A DNA stretch of 64,000 nucleotides from Chlamydoabsidia padenii (lineage: Eukaryota > Mucoromycota > Mucoromycetes > Mucorales > Cunninghamellaceae). The notes under the pieces are model-generated. The model ran no database searches. It was not told the DNA's origin and saw only the letters and a list, made by a program, of their open reading frames with translations. The stretch spans positions 496,001-560,000 of the forward strand of contig JAIWND010000012.1 in assembly GCA_025330725.1 (NCBI GenBank), given 5' to 3'. Position 1 is the stretch's first letter, and every line of letters starts with the position of its first letter. Of this stretch, positions 36,418-48,661 are shown one piece after another. The position numbers were made by a program, and so were the translations under genes.

Positions 36418-38729
36418 ATGCATCTATCATTATCAATACCCTCACATACATCTTCTTTGGTCCGGCAGTCTGGTAAAGTCGGTGAATCAACTGGAACCAT
36501 AACACAAGAAGATATCACTTACCCCCTATCAACAGTTGCTACTCCACCAAGCATCAAGTATTCTTCGTCGGATACTCCTACTCCTATATCAGAACTATTA
36601 GAAGAACAACTCTCAAAGGTAAATAGTCTAACTCTAATGAAAAATTATCATTAACACCAACTTGAAACTTTAAATAGAATTGTTGTGGCTCTTTATCAAG
36701 TAGAACAGGACGCACACCACGAAAACGGTCTGTTACTTGCGATGATTGTATTATACCCTTCAGTACCTCATTCAAGAGGGCTCGTATTAAAAGCAACATG
36801 GTCGACGCTTCCACTCTTTACTACAATGCTGCCAACACAACTTTCCCTTCACCATCACCAACACCAGTATTACAACATCCAACATATCTTCAATACCAAA
36901 ACCAAGAACACCAAAAACAAGAAGAATATCAATCACTATTATCTTTACACCATACAATGACTGATCCCTCTGTTTTAAATGCAATTTGGAACATACCCAA
37001 CATTATCGACACATTTGATACACTACCCACCAACTTGAAATCCTATCTCATCTTTCAGCTCTTGAAACGATCCACCAGCCGCTCTTTAAAATTCGTCAAC
37101 TCTCTGATTCTCACTACCTTGAAACGAGATATCCTGGCTTCTTTACCGCATGAATTGGCTCTTCAGGTGCTTTTATATTTGGATGCCCGATCTCTCTGTC
37201 GTGCGGCTACAGTGTCAAGAACTTGGCGAGATATTGTCGATCAAGATAAAACAATCTGGCGATCTCTCATGGACAAGGATAATCTCAATAATGACAACGA
37301 TACCAAAAGTACATACTGGACTCATTTATCGGCGAATGGAAGCAACAAGTCGACGAGGGATACTACTCTAGACGGAGGTGAACCGATGGACATTGATGAA
37401 GAGGACAAGACTAAAACAAGGCAACTCTCACCAATCAACAATCCTTATAAAAACAACTACCGGGAACGGTATATCTTACGAGACAATTGGCAACATGGTC
37501 GCTTTAAACGTATCAGCTTTCCTGGACATATCAGCCCAGTCGGTCCAAGTGTGGTGACGTGTCTGCAATTTGATGATGACAAGATTATATCAGGTGTGGA
37601 CGACCGCGTGATCAACATTTACGAAACAAAGACTGGTAAACATTTATCAACATTGCGTGGTCATGAAGGTGGTGTCTGGGCTTTACAGTATATTGGCAAT
37701 ATTTTGGTATCAGGTAATATAAAATCGAGGGGGGAGGGGAATGGCGACCCAACAGTGACTAACTTTGATCCTTTTATTAATAGGCTCAACTGACCGAACG
37801 ATTCGTGTTTGGGATCTCGAACGGGCAGTGTGCACACATGTCTTCTTGGGCCATACTTCCACTGTACGTTGTTTGCAAATAGTGATGCCGACTTTGATCG
37901 ATGGTGAACTCCAACCCAAACATCCATTAATTATCACCGGCTCCCGTGACTCTACATTACGTGTGTGGCGACTACCAGATCCAAAAACCGACCCTCCCTT
38001 TGATGGAAATGGTGTGAACCCTTGGTACATGTATACTCTAACTAGTCATACTCTCTCGGTACGAACGATCACGACTCATGGAAACACATTGATCTCTGGC
38101 AGCTACGATAGTACGGTGAATGTGTGGAATTTGAATACAGGTCGATTAGTGCATCGGATGGAAGGGCATAGTCAAAAAGTGTACGCTGTGGTGATTGATC
38201 CTGAAAGGAAACGGTGCATCAGTGGATCTATGGATGGCTCGATTCGTGTGTGGGACTATACCTCTGGCCAATGCTTGCAGATCCTCGAGGGACATTCGAT
38301 TTTGGTTGGGTTACTTGGCTTATCGACACACTATTTGGTCTCAGGGGCGGCTGATGGTACGGTGCGGGTCTGGGATGCTGAAAGGGGCACCTGTCAGCAT
38401 GTGCTTAGTGGTCATGATGGTGCCATCACTTGCGTCCAACATGATGCTCAAAAAGTCATCTCTGGGGCAGAAGGTGGATTGAAATTATGGGATATTAAAA
38501 GTGGGCGGCTTATCAAAGACTTGATCACAGGTGTCACTGGAGTCTGGCGAACTGCTTTTGATGAAAAGCGATGTGTGGCCGCTGTTTATAGGTAAGTCAT
38601 GAAGATGGATACATATATGTTTTTTAACTCACTCGATATATATTTGATAGGAATAACGTGACATCATTTGAAGTGTTGGATTTTAGTGCTTATGAAATGG
38701 ATAGCTCAGACAATCAAGCTATCAAGTAG
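36418..38729 (+). CDS. Cdc4/Fbw7-like F-box WD40 protein
   Basis: Four exons (36418-36618, 36678-37713, 37784-38591, 38651-38729) join to 707 residues. A disordered N-terminus is followed by a D-domain-like helix (LPTNLKSYLIFQLLKRSTSR), then the F-box, LASLPHELALQVLLYLDARSLCRAATVSRTWRDIV, and about seven WD40 repeats (for example GSTDRTIRVWDLERAVC; GSYDSTVNVWNLNTGR; GAADGTVRVWDAERGTC). The layout matches Cdc4/Fbw7/Pop1, the substrate receptors of SCF ubiquitin ligases that read phosphodegrons. It would work with Skp1 and a CUL1-type cullin, not with the CUL4 nearby. The dimerisation segment before the F-box supports Cdc4 over other F-box/WD40 families. Confidence 0.85.
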
Positions 38730-39515
38730 TCTTGCTGTGATTTGGATGGATTATACTTAGTTTAGTACTTTTTTTTTAACTCTCTCCTTTACCAGTATAT
38801 CTAACAAAATAATAATAAAAAAAGCTAACAAAACAAAAACAAAGCGTATACATGTATGACTCACTGTAGTGGGAATGTTTGTGCTGATGAGGTTGAGGAG
38901 AGGGGGATCGTAGTATGGGATCTTATATCAAATTGATTAGGTTAACATTTCATCTTTATATTACGTCTACTTGTTTGATTGTATATGTATACTGTTATCC
39001 GGAGCAGTTGTCTGTACACTATAATGCATAAGAGAATATAGACCAAAAAGGGAATATTTGAATCTCCGAAAAATGGGGAAGTATAACAAAAATAATGCCT
39101 GCGCTAGTTATAATAAGCATTTACATATAATTAAACTGTAAACAGTGAAAACAAGGTTTATGTAGCTTTGAAAAGAGAATTGAGGATGAATGATAGCTTG
39201 CCATTAGTCAAGGCGGGGAAACTTTCTGGCCGATTGAAAGATCCTTACTGACAGTAAATGACTGAACAAGACAGTTATGACAAAAGAAAAATAAAATCAT
39301 CCAAAACCGCCATTAGTAAGGAAAAACAAGGAGAAGAAGAAAAGTTGGAGGAGGTAAGCATTACAAAGAAACGGCACACGGCGATCATTCACACCCGTGA
39401 AGCGCCGGTTAAAAAATCCATCCTTTCTATTTAAAGACCGATTTTTTTTTTTATTATTAATTGTCTTTGTTCCTCTTTTACTTTTTTTAATTCAACTTCA
39501 ATACACTCGATAATA
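38730..39515. other. Intergenic, 3' UTR and dienoyl-CoA reductase promoter
   Basis: This stretch is AT-rich, with AATAATAAAA near 38808 and GCGCCGGTTAAAAAATCC near 39403. No coding sequence is seen. Confidence 0.5.
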
Positions 39516-40838
39516 ATGGTGAACGCTCCTGTCGATACTACTCAAATCTTTAAAGAAAACTTATTTGCTGGTAAGGTGCTTCTCTGCTCTGGTGGTGGAA
39601 GTGGCATCTGTCGAACAATGACTACAGCTATGGTAAAGCACGGTGCTCAAGCAGTAATTGTCAGCAGAAGGTAAATATAGTAATAAAAAACACTGTTTAT
39701 TCCTTTCTCTTTCTCTCTCTCTCTCATCTCTGATACTAATTCCTCGCGTTTATCTCTTATTAGCAAGGACAAATTAGAAAAGGCTGCCGAAGAAATGCGT
39801 CAAGAAACTGGAGGGCAGGTCATGTAAGTTTAAAATATCTTTTTAATGGTTTCAAAACTCTAATCACCAACTTTTTATATTTAATTGTAGTGCTGTTGCT
39901 GGTGATGTACGCAAGCCTGAAGATATGGAAAAAGCTGTCAAGATTACGATTGAAAAGTTTGGCCGGATCGACTTTTTGATTAACGGGGCAGCGGGAAACT
40001 TTTTGGCTCCATTCCAAGGACTCTCTTACAATGCATTCAAGACGGTGATTGATATTGACGTGCTAGGGACCTTCAACTTGACAAAGGCGGCTTCAGAATA
40101 CTTGAAAAAGACCAAGGGTAGTATCATTAATGTGTCTGCCACTCTTTATTACACAGGTGTCCCATTCCAGGTAAAAGAATAGCCCTCTTCCCCCACCCCT
40201 CTCATACACATTGTTATTAACAATGTCTTTTTCTTTTTTTCTTTTTTTTTTTTTTGTTAGCTTCATGCTGGAACTGCTAAAGCTGCTATAGACGCCATGA
40301 CTAAACATTTGGCTATTGAATTGGGTCCTCATGGTGTCCGTAAGTAGTAATTATCTAGAGGAACATTCATCTTTTTTTTTTTTTAATACAAAAAAACTCT
40401 TTTGATTGACATCGTTATAGGTGTGAACGGTATTTCTCCTGGTCCTATCGTAAGTATTTATATAGACGTAAATGTGAACTAAATAACCTTCTTATAAATA
40501 TAGGCTTCGACTGTAGGTATGGAAAAATTAGGCCCTGCTTTTAAACGTGGTGATAAGGATGGCTACGAAGGTGTACCAATGGGTCGGGCAGGTGAAACAA
40601 TGGATATTGCTCAAGCAACTGTCTTTATGAATTCAGATGGTGCTTCATGGATTACAGGAACAACACTTGTCGTTGACGGTAAATGCATAGGATGCATTAG
40701 TATAATGATCTTGTCAGATCCACTCATCTTCCTTCCCCTCCCCCTTTTTTTTATCTTTTAGGTGGATCATGGATGACAAGCTCTCCCTCCGATTACCCTC
40801 AAATGGTGCTCAACCCTCCCAAACTTGCGCGTCTCTAG
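39516..40838 (+). CDS. Peroxisomal 2,4-dienoyl-CoA reductase (Sps19/DECR2-like)
   Basis: Seven exons join to 284 residues. It is a short-chain dehydrogenase/reductase with SGGGSGICRTM as the NADPH-binding turn, INGAAGNFLAPF (NAG-like region) and the catalytic region NVSATLYYTGVPFQLHAG followed by TAKAAID, with the Lys kept and no classical YxxxK Tyr, as in dienoyl-CoA reductases. GISPGPI and the C-terminal block fit DECR2/Sps19. The protein ends ARL, a peroxisomal targeting signal type 1. It reduces dienoyl-CoA intermediates in the beta-oxidation of unsaturated fatty acids. One exon is only 29 nt. Confidence 0.9.
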
Positions 40839-41492
40839 ATAGTCATGGATAACATAGAATAGTCTTTTTACATATAATCACCCATTCGCTTTGTGATCCA
40901 TTACTTTTTTAGAATAAATTGTAATACATTAATAAACATTACTGTACATTTATACTGTCTATTAATTATATTGTCTTGTCTTTATTTGCTTCGAATACGA
41001 AGGGGGTATTGAATGTGTACTTTGTTGGCTGGATCTGAACATCCCAACTCCGATCAATGCCACCACAATTGAGTAGAAAAGGGGTTCTGGTCGATGTCAA
41101 GGGTGCCGCACATTCAGAAACTTGTTAATTCATGTATGGGCGATACGGGGAGCTCAAAAATTGATGACTATTCGGCGTTTGAAAACCTGCACGGCTCATT
41201 CATGCCGCTTAAAAAGAAAACGCCGTCTGGATACTACAGCAAACGATGATTGACCAGCCATGTATATGTGTTATCCTAATCTTTTCATCTGTTAGGTACC
41301 ACAATAACCAAGCATGTGTTACTGATATTGATATCAAGATCATACAAAGTCAAGTGGACAGATTTTAAATGATTAACATGTTTTATGTTTATTAGATGTA
41401 TTCAAATATCATATAAAGAGACACTATTTTATGGTACATTAAACAGAAGGATAAATAAAAACTATAACAAGGAAAAGATTCTAATTATAAAG
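40839..41492. other. Convergent intergenic region
   Basis: This holds 3' UTRs with AATAAA signals and a motif-like CGGCGTTTGAAAACC at 41173-41187. Nothing coding is seen. Confidence 0.5.
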
Positions 41493-42748
41493 CTAGTGAT
41501 GATCAGATGCTACATGTAGATCCTGTAATTCGCATTGTTGATATTCTTCTTCTTTACTGGGTCGGATATGACATGCCAATGGATACAAATCATGTAAGGA
41601 CATGATGTTTCGTGGTGATCGTCGACTAGTGGGTGCCAATAAAGATGGACTAAAATCTTCATAAGAGAGTTTGTTCCGTTTCAATAAAACACCATGCCAG
41701 CCAGCATTCACGGCACCTAAGTCCAAAGAAGAAGAAGAAAAGTTAATTATCTACCCCAATTCTATTTTCATGCATAAACTTTACCATGATAGTCCCTACA
41801 GAAAAAAAGATGAAGATTAGAATCAAGTGCGCTTCCCCTCCCCCTCCCATTTTTTTTTTTTTTTTTTGTATCACGAACTTACTTTTCCACATCATCACCC
41901 ACATGAAGAGCTTCATCAGTATGAATGTCTTCACCAGTAAGATGGATAGCCTTTTGGAAGATTTTAACATTGGGTTTTTCATAACCAGCCAAGCAACTTG
42001 TTAAAATAAAATCAAAATACTGTTCCAAGTTCAAGCTTTCCATGACGCTAACTATAAAGAGGACAGTTAGTATTTCTATTCCAACATCACCCTATTGCCA
42101 ACTTGCGTAATCGTTCATCTGAGTTGCTAATGACACCCATTTTGAAGCCACGTCTTTTCAATTCATCCAATGTACTTGTCACATCGGGAAACATGTCGTA
42201 TCCTTCTTTTGTCCTAAATCGTGTATAAAGAGATTGGAATAGTATTGGGAACTTGCTATCCAGTTCTGGGTCCAGAGATAAAATGATCAGTTTACCTTCC
42301 CCCAACAAAATAAACTTTTTTTTTAAAAATTTACCTTGTTTTTGTATACCAGCTTCCAAAAAAGTATCGTAGACCAGCTAAAAAAGAAGATAGTATTGAG
42401 TGATTGCATTCAATTGTGTAGACATCATTTTACCTCTTTCCACCATTCTTCAGAAGTCATGCCTTGTCCAGTACCATAGAACGGGGATCGCTGTAGTTGT
42501 TTCTTGTAGGCAGTTCCAAAGTGTTTACTGATAGAGTCGGGAGCAAGTCGAAACCCCACCTTGGAAGCTTCATGTGCCTAAGACAATCATTAAAGTGATA
42601 TTCGTTAGTAAAGAGATCAAGTCTACCCATTCCATATGTTCAATGAAAGGTAGATACTTACGTATTGTGCGGACAAACTACCTTTTGGTTTAAATAAGGT
42701 GTTATAAGCATCAAAAGTGATGAGCCGAATACGAGAAGAGTTGTTCAT
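41493..42748 (-). CDS. HAD-superfamily hydrolase (HDHD3-like)
   Basis: Seven or so short exons. Motif I is RLITFDAYNTLFKPKG (a DxxxT variant in which the second Asp is replaced by Tyr-Asn, as in HDHD3), motif II is VISNSDERL, motif III has EKPNVKIF, and motif IV reads LHVGDDVEKDYHGAVNAGW. The domain layout with a helical cap follows the HDHD3/DREG-2 branch; the substrate is not known. The junction after SNSDERL requires a GC-AG intron (donor C|GCAAGT at 42106). With it the protein continues LSVMESLNLEQYFDFILTS in good agreement with the family. The promoter has head-to-head copies of the recurrent element about 100 bp upstream. Confidence 0.75.
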
Positions 42749-43256
42749 ATTGTATATAAATGGGAAAGAAAAAAAAAAGAAAAAAAAAAAAGAGAGAAAA
42801 GGAAAAGGAAGGAAGAAAAAAGTAGAATGGCATATTATCATTTTTTCAAATCCCGCGGCGGGATGTCAAACATAACCTTTGTACACCCTTCTGACACATA
42901 CACATGAGAAGGCATCCAATTCGACTTGGATATGATACAACGAAGACTAACCTATGAACGTTCCATCCCCATAGATACCATTATGAATAAAAGATGTTTG
43001 GTATTTCGGAAACATAGTATTAGATAAATAGAGTTTCCTATGATCATATGAATCAGGCAAATAAAAATAATGCAGAAAACATAGGAGATCGGATGCTCTT
43101 CATGTGAAAGAACGTGTCAGTCCCAACACCTTGATCGAATCAAAATAACAATATTAAAAAAAGCAAGGCAGACTTTATTGTATCATCAACATGATGTGAT
43201 ATAAAAAATAAAAAGACTATAGACTACAACTACAATCTATATAAAATCCAATTGTT
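42749..43256. other. Intergenic, HAD promoter with paired motif
   Basis: This holds the paired element at 42842-42870 and the 3' end of DBP5. Otherwise nothing is seen. Confidence 0.5.
42842..42870. promoter_or_regulatory. Head-to-head pair of the recurrent element
   Basis: TTTTCAAATCCCGC is immediately followed by GGCGGGATGTCAAA, an inverted pair centred on GC|GG, about 100 bp upstream of the HAD gene start. Confidence 0.55.
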
Positions 43257-44625
43257 TTAAAGCACACGCTTCAATCGCTTTTCCACTTCTTCCCAATCAT
43301 TGGTAGGTATGAGTTCAATGGAGCGTTGGAAGTGTTGTTCAATCATCGCCATCTTTTCCCATGTGTCCTTGTTATGGACAAAGTTGATACTGACCCCAGT
43401 ACGGCCAAATCGACCAGTTCGACCGATCCGATGGAGGTAAGCTTCACAGTCAGGATTATTAGCACGATCCAAGGGCAAATCATAGTTGATCACCAGAGTT
43501 ACTTGTAAAATGTCGATACCCCGAGCGATCACGTTGGTTGTGATCAGTACCTTGAATTCCCCACGTCTAAAGTCATCCATCACCTTGTCTCGTTCTTCTG
43601 GTGTCATTTTTCCGTGAAGAGCAACTACAGCATGGCCTTGTTGTGTCATTCTCCTGGCGATTTCATCAGCAGTGGTACGAAGCTACAAATAACATATTAT
43701 CAGTATTAATATCCACGTTCTTTTATTTCTTTTTTTTTTTCTTTACCTTGCAAAAGATAATACTTTGACTGACAGTCAAAAGATCATAAAGGTTAACCAG
43801 GACTTCATACTTGTGTTCTTCAGAGTCGCAATCCACATAAAATTGTTTGATACTGTCCACACTGAGTTCTTCCCTCTTCAAGGAGATTTCGTTGGCATTC
43901 TTGGCAAACTTTTCGGCAAATTTGCGGACATGTTCAGGGAAGGTGGCAGAGAAGAGGACAGTTTGGATATCTTTGTTGAGCATACTACATATCAAGAAGA
44001 AAAAAAAATAAAAAAGGAGAGAATGAGTCGCAATAGTGATTATATTTACTTCTTTTTTTTTTTTTTTTACAACTTACGATTGGATTCGTAGAGTTTGATC
44101 ACCTAAACCATCTTGATCCAACATGTTATCAGCTTCATCCAATACAAAGATACGGATATCTCTAGTAGGCACCATTCTACGACGGATAACTTCAGTGACG
44201 GAACCAGGAGTACCAACAATGACTTGAGCACTAATAGGTTGATTCCTACGGTAAGAATCCTTGACCACCAATTGTGTTGTAATACCAGTGAACTTTGACA
44301 TTTGATCCACCACATCCATAATTTGACGAGCCAGTTCACGGGAAGGAGCCAAACAGATAGCCTATAGATATAAAGAATATTGTTAAAGTCAGTCAGTTAA
44401 TCCCCGTGTTTTTTCCTCCATCCTACTTTACCTGAGGAGCTTTAATTTGCATTTGTACTCTGTACAGCATAGTCAATACAAATGCAGCCGTTTTACCTAC
44501 AATAAATGATGATAGTGAGTCTAAATTCCAATCATGTCCAATTCCTTCTTTCTTTACCAGTTCCACTTTGAGATTGCCCGATCATGTTTCTTGGACTATT
44601 GTTTTTAAAAAAGAAGAAGAAGAAG

Positions 44626-44665
<40 letters not shown>

Positions 44666-45474
44666 TTAATAAGTATGAGTGATGATAATCAAGGTATATC
44701 TTTAAATTTACTTACGGATTTTGAATCAATAATGGTAAAGCCCTTTCTTGAATCTTGGAAGGTTTGTTGAATTTCATACCATAAATACCCTTCAAAAGTT
44801 CAGGAGTCCTAATATATCCCAAAACAAGTATTTATATTGAGTGAGTTGATTTCCAGTTATTGTGTTTTGCTACTTACAAACCCAAGTCATCAAAAGACTT
44901 TACCGAGTACAGAGGAGAATTGGGATCAGCTTGTTGATCAGCCAACTTGACTTGTACAATATGTGTACTTTCAATAAGATTTCCAGGGTTATCATTATCG
45001 TCGCCAGCAGGAGCTAAAAAGATCAAACAAACCAAACAAACCGATTAGTTTACTGAATCTATCCTGTATGATCACACAATTTGATATTTATACCTTTTGC
45101 GGGTTCAGATGGGGCTACAGAAGCAGGAAAGTTAAACAGGTATAAAATTTAAAAAGTAGTGATAGTGTTAGTATTTGCGCGTATGTTCGTTTATAAGCAT
45201 TTTACCTTTGCTGGTCAATAGATCGTCTAGTTTCAAAGTGATATTATCAACTTCTAAACACGCAGCAACGCGAAAAAAGTAAAAGAAGCGATCGGATTAG
45301 TACAATGGATTATAATGTCATATGATTCGATTGTTGTTGTTAAAAAAAAAAAGATGATCCATTGTTCGTTTGGCCTACACAAGAAGTGTATTCAACCGAG
45401 GTGCTCGGTGAACTACATTTCCTGTAACCAATCATCCATCACCATTTTCTTTTTCAATTCGTACCTTTTGACAT
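43257..45474 (-). CDS. DBP5: DEAD-box mRNA-export helicase Dbp5/DDX19
   Basis: About ten exons. The first one codes only MSK plus one base, and another is a micro-exon (APSEPAK). The helicase core is complete: Q motif [13 protein letters not shown], motif I SQSGTGKTAA, Ia PSRELARQ, Ib [25 protein letters not shown] (the Dbp5/DDX19 signature around DEAD), [22 protein letters not shown] and [13 protein letters not shown]. Dbp5 sits at the cytoplasmic face of the nuclear pore with Gle1 and remodels mRNPs during export. An A-rich intron tract (about 44626-44663) lies between core exons. All catalytic motifs are intact. Confidence 0.93.
44626..44663. repeat. A38 homopolymer in a DBP5 intron
   Basis: A run of about 38 A, preceded by AAGAAG repeats, lies inside an intron of DBP5. 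It reads as poly-T on the gene's strand. Confidence 0.9.
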
Positions 45475-46149
45475 GTTGGAGAGAGAGACAGAGAGATTTG
45501 ACAAAGAAGTAAAGAGAAGGAAACCGCAAAAATAAAAATAAAACCATTCACTACTCCATTAGTCGTCATTTCACAGCCCGACAATGACGCTGGTCGAAAA
45601 TTTTTTCCTTTTATCAGTGAGGCGGAGTTCAATTCCTCTACAATGCAAAAAGGGTTTCCACTCCCCCCAAAAAAAAATCCAGTTTGACCTAGTCAGGTTA
45701 TCAGGCATGAATAAAAGTAAATCGGGTGCAATACAATAGGAAGCAGCCATAGAGTTGGTTAGGTTGTCTATACATAAAGTATGCACGTAGCATAAACGAA
45801 TTTCATTGCTCGACTGCATGAAATAAAAGGAGTATCTTTTTGTTGATCTGGGAATGTTCTTGTTTGTATCCTCAAAGGTAGATCAACTACTTCTTTCAAG
45901 GTATAAAGTGGTAAAGTGGAAGGGCTTAGCACAGTCATTGAAAGGGGGACGATGATGATGTTCCGTTTGTTTGAATCATTGTTCTATTGTGCTTGGCATG
46001 AAAGTGTAACCTCCTTGAAAGATGCATAACAGGGAGGTGTTGTATATGCCGCTCTTTCTCTTGCTTTCTTTCTTTCTTTCTTTCTTTTTCATACCTTTCT
46101 TTACTTTGTTTTTAAAAAGTTACCTCTGTAAGATCCTCTTTTTGTAATC
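45475..46149. other. Divergent promoter, DBP5 / RhoGAP-like gene
   Basis: This region includes CT-rich tracts near 46060-46090 and a degenerate GGCGGAGTTCAATTCC near 45620. An 82-codon open frame on the minus strand looks non-coding. Confidence 0.5.
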
Positions 46150-47606
46150 ATGTATTACTCTTTTGCTTTTTCAGCCCATGTTGCTCGCCTATGTATGGCA
46201 GATATTATCAACCGAGGTAAAAAAAATATATATCTTGATTACTTTTAGCATTAGTTCAAACTGATGCCCTCCTTCTTGTTAGGTCTCGACGAAAGAAAAA
46301 TATTGCGAAAATCAGGTACAGCTTTCCCCAGATTTCAAATCCCGTCTGCCTATGTTTAGTTCCCACTTTTTTTATTTAACCGCGGTTTTTCTTTTCTTTT
46401 CTTCAAAAAGTGCCCAACAATGATTTATGCTTTAAAGTGTTTTATCATCAAGTGGTGAATGCTGAAGATCTACAACACTTTCAAATCCACTCTGTAGCTA
46501 CTCTTTTACAAGATACTTTATGGGGATGTCCTGAACGAATTCTGTCCAAGAAAACCTGGCGACTGATCAACTACCAAAGTAAGTTGAACAACCCATTTAT
46601 ACTAACCGATCTCTTTATCTCACACACACACACTCTCTCTCTTTTTTTTTTTTTTATACAATTGTATTTAGCTTGTACACTTGATTATCTTCGTACCATT
46701 TTACCAGCTCAACATCATCAACTCTTGACCGACATTGTCCATTTCCTGGTGACATTGATGAAACACAAAAAGACGAATCTCATGAATGCTCATCAACTTG
46801 GGGATGCAATGGGAAAAGTGACCTTGGGACCTACCAACTGTGATTCCATACTAGCCGAAAAAGCTGGTTATTTCTTGATGCGTATGGTTATTGACGAATC
46901 GAAACGACAACGAACACGACACCCTGTAGTATCCACCTTGCAATACAAAAAAGAAGCAACAAGAGCCAAAGCCAAATCCTACAATCGCCAACTACAAAAA
47001 CGATCAAGACACGATTGGTTTACTTTTAATGATATTGGATTAAAAGCCCTTCAAGATGGTTACCCGCCTACTCCACCTGAAAAACAGACTTACTCTATCT
47101 TTGATACCACCACTTTGGATCCTCTCTTGTTTCGACTTTTCGGCAATGCAACCTATAATAACGTTGTTACTCGACATTCTTCCTTTGATTTGGACAGCAA
47201 CAGCATAAATACCATCAAGGATCATGGAAATGATGGGTCTGGTTCCTTTTGTCATGCTTTTGATGATATTGCGGAATCATTAAAGCGTCACCAACATCAT
47301 GTCGACGTGTCATCTAATAGCACCTTGACCAAATTCAATCTATCACTCTTCTCTCTCAAACTCAAATCATCAAATACACCACTGGCGACTGAAAAGGATT
47401 GGTTCATGAACAATAAAGATGGACTTGATGAAGGCATAACGGTAATATATAAAATGATACATTATGGGGGACTTATTTCTCTGATTCTGGCTTAGGGCGA
47501 TACATTCAAAGACAAGGTTGGTAGAAATAACAGTAGGATTCGACTCGGTCAAATGCGGAAGATGATCTCTGGACGAACAAAATTCATCACCCTCAACAGT
47601 AGATGA
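46150..47606 (+). CDS. RhoGAP-fold-like protein
   Basis: Five exons (46150-46216, 46283-46315, 46411-46578, 46672-47441, 47496-47606) join to 382 residues. The N-terminal half reads RGLDERKILRKSVPNNDLCF, LWGCPERILSKKTWRLINYQ, LDYLRTILPAQHHQLLTDIV and a segment ending ANQ-like LMNAHQLGDAMGKVTLGP. This order recalls the RhoGAP fold, including the region matching the late helices (NKMxxxNLAxVFGP), but the arginine finger is not obvious. It may be a degenerate, non-catalytic RhoGAP such as the Msb1-type proteins in polarity control. The C-terminal half is basic and disordered. One copy of the recurrent motif lies in intron 2 (46332-46345). Confidence 0.5.
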
Positions 47607-48661
47607 TTCTCTTTGGTGTTTTGGTTACAATAGCTTACTTGTAGTAGATAATTACATATACAATAAAATACAATATAATAAAGTTACTCCTTTTATTCTT
47701 CGTCTTCGTCTTGTCCTCCCCAAAGAAGGACAATCTTTGCTCCTACCTTATATATATCCACAATGTTCTACTATCCCATTCTATTCCTAGGGGGAATGAT
47801 TCTTACTACTTTTTGACATTCTTATCAATATGCACAGACCTTTTTGATCATCATCCTTTTTCACTTTGTTTTACCTTTTTGTCTTATTTTTACCATAATA
47901 AAAAATGTGATGAGACCTAAACGGGCGGAAACCACGCACCGGTGACACTTTTCCTTTCAGCAGATAGTCCTGGTAGTACTGATTACCTTTTGGTTACATG
48001 TAAAAGAAAAGCATGCTTGTACAACCTTCATAAATGCAAAGTACGACCCTTGGATGGAGCCGAGACCTTTTGACAGACTTGGGGCCGAATTTCAAATCCC
48101 GCTACAATGCATATTGAGTAAATTTTCCGTCGATTAGGGTAAACTTTAGCCCGAGTGGCTTCCTATAGGCTTCATCTCGTTAATGCGAACTATGATTGTT
48201 ATAATTTGACAATGCACATCATATAAAAGAGCTTTTTAAATTCTTTTCCTTTAACAAACAACAACAACTTGTCAGTCAATTCTTGGATGAGAATATGGCT
48301 GGCACCCCTCCTTTGAGAGGGATGGGTACGGGGCTTCGGCCAACGATAAGTGGAAAATAAAAGGAAACCACATACTTCCCACATAATATTAACTGATGTT
48401 TCATCCTCCGCTTATTCGACGAAAAATTCAAGTTGCCCATGCATATTTGGCAGACACTTTGAAAAAAATAAAAGACAAAAGATGATAACTATTTATTATT
48501 AAACAAGTAAAAGGAGAGACATAAATAGTGATATACTTGATAAAGGAAGAGATAACTATACTGTACAAATTTAGATAAGAGAGGGTTCTTTTGGTGTGAG
48601 GGTAATAACTATAAGGGTAATATAAAAAAAAGAAGAGGGGTATCAAATATGGGAAGGACGA
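47607..48661. other. 1-kb convergent intergenic region
   Basis: This holds AATAAA-rich 3' ends, an exact ATTTCAAATCCCGC copy at 48089-48102 and no convincing coding sequence. Confidence 0.5.

Noticed and set aside
45571..45819. 82-codon minus-strand frame in the DBP5 promoter
   Set aside because: It overlaps the presumed divergent promoter and has no motif or splice support.
48199..48384. 61-codon minus-strand frame
   Set aside because: Isolated in a convergent 3' region, with no recognisable features.
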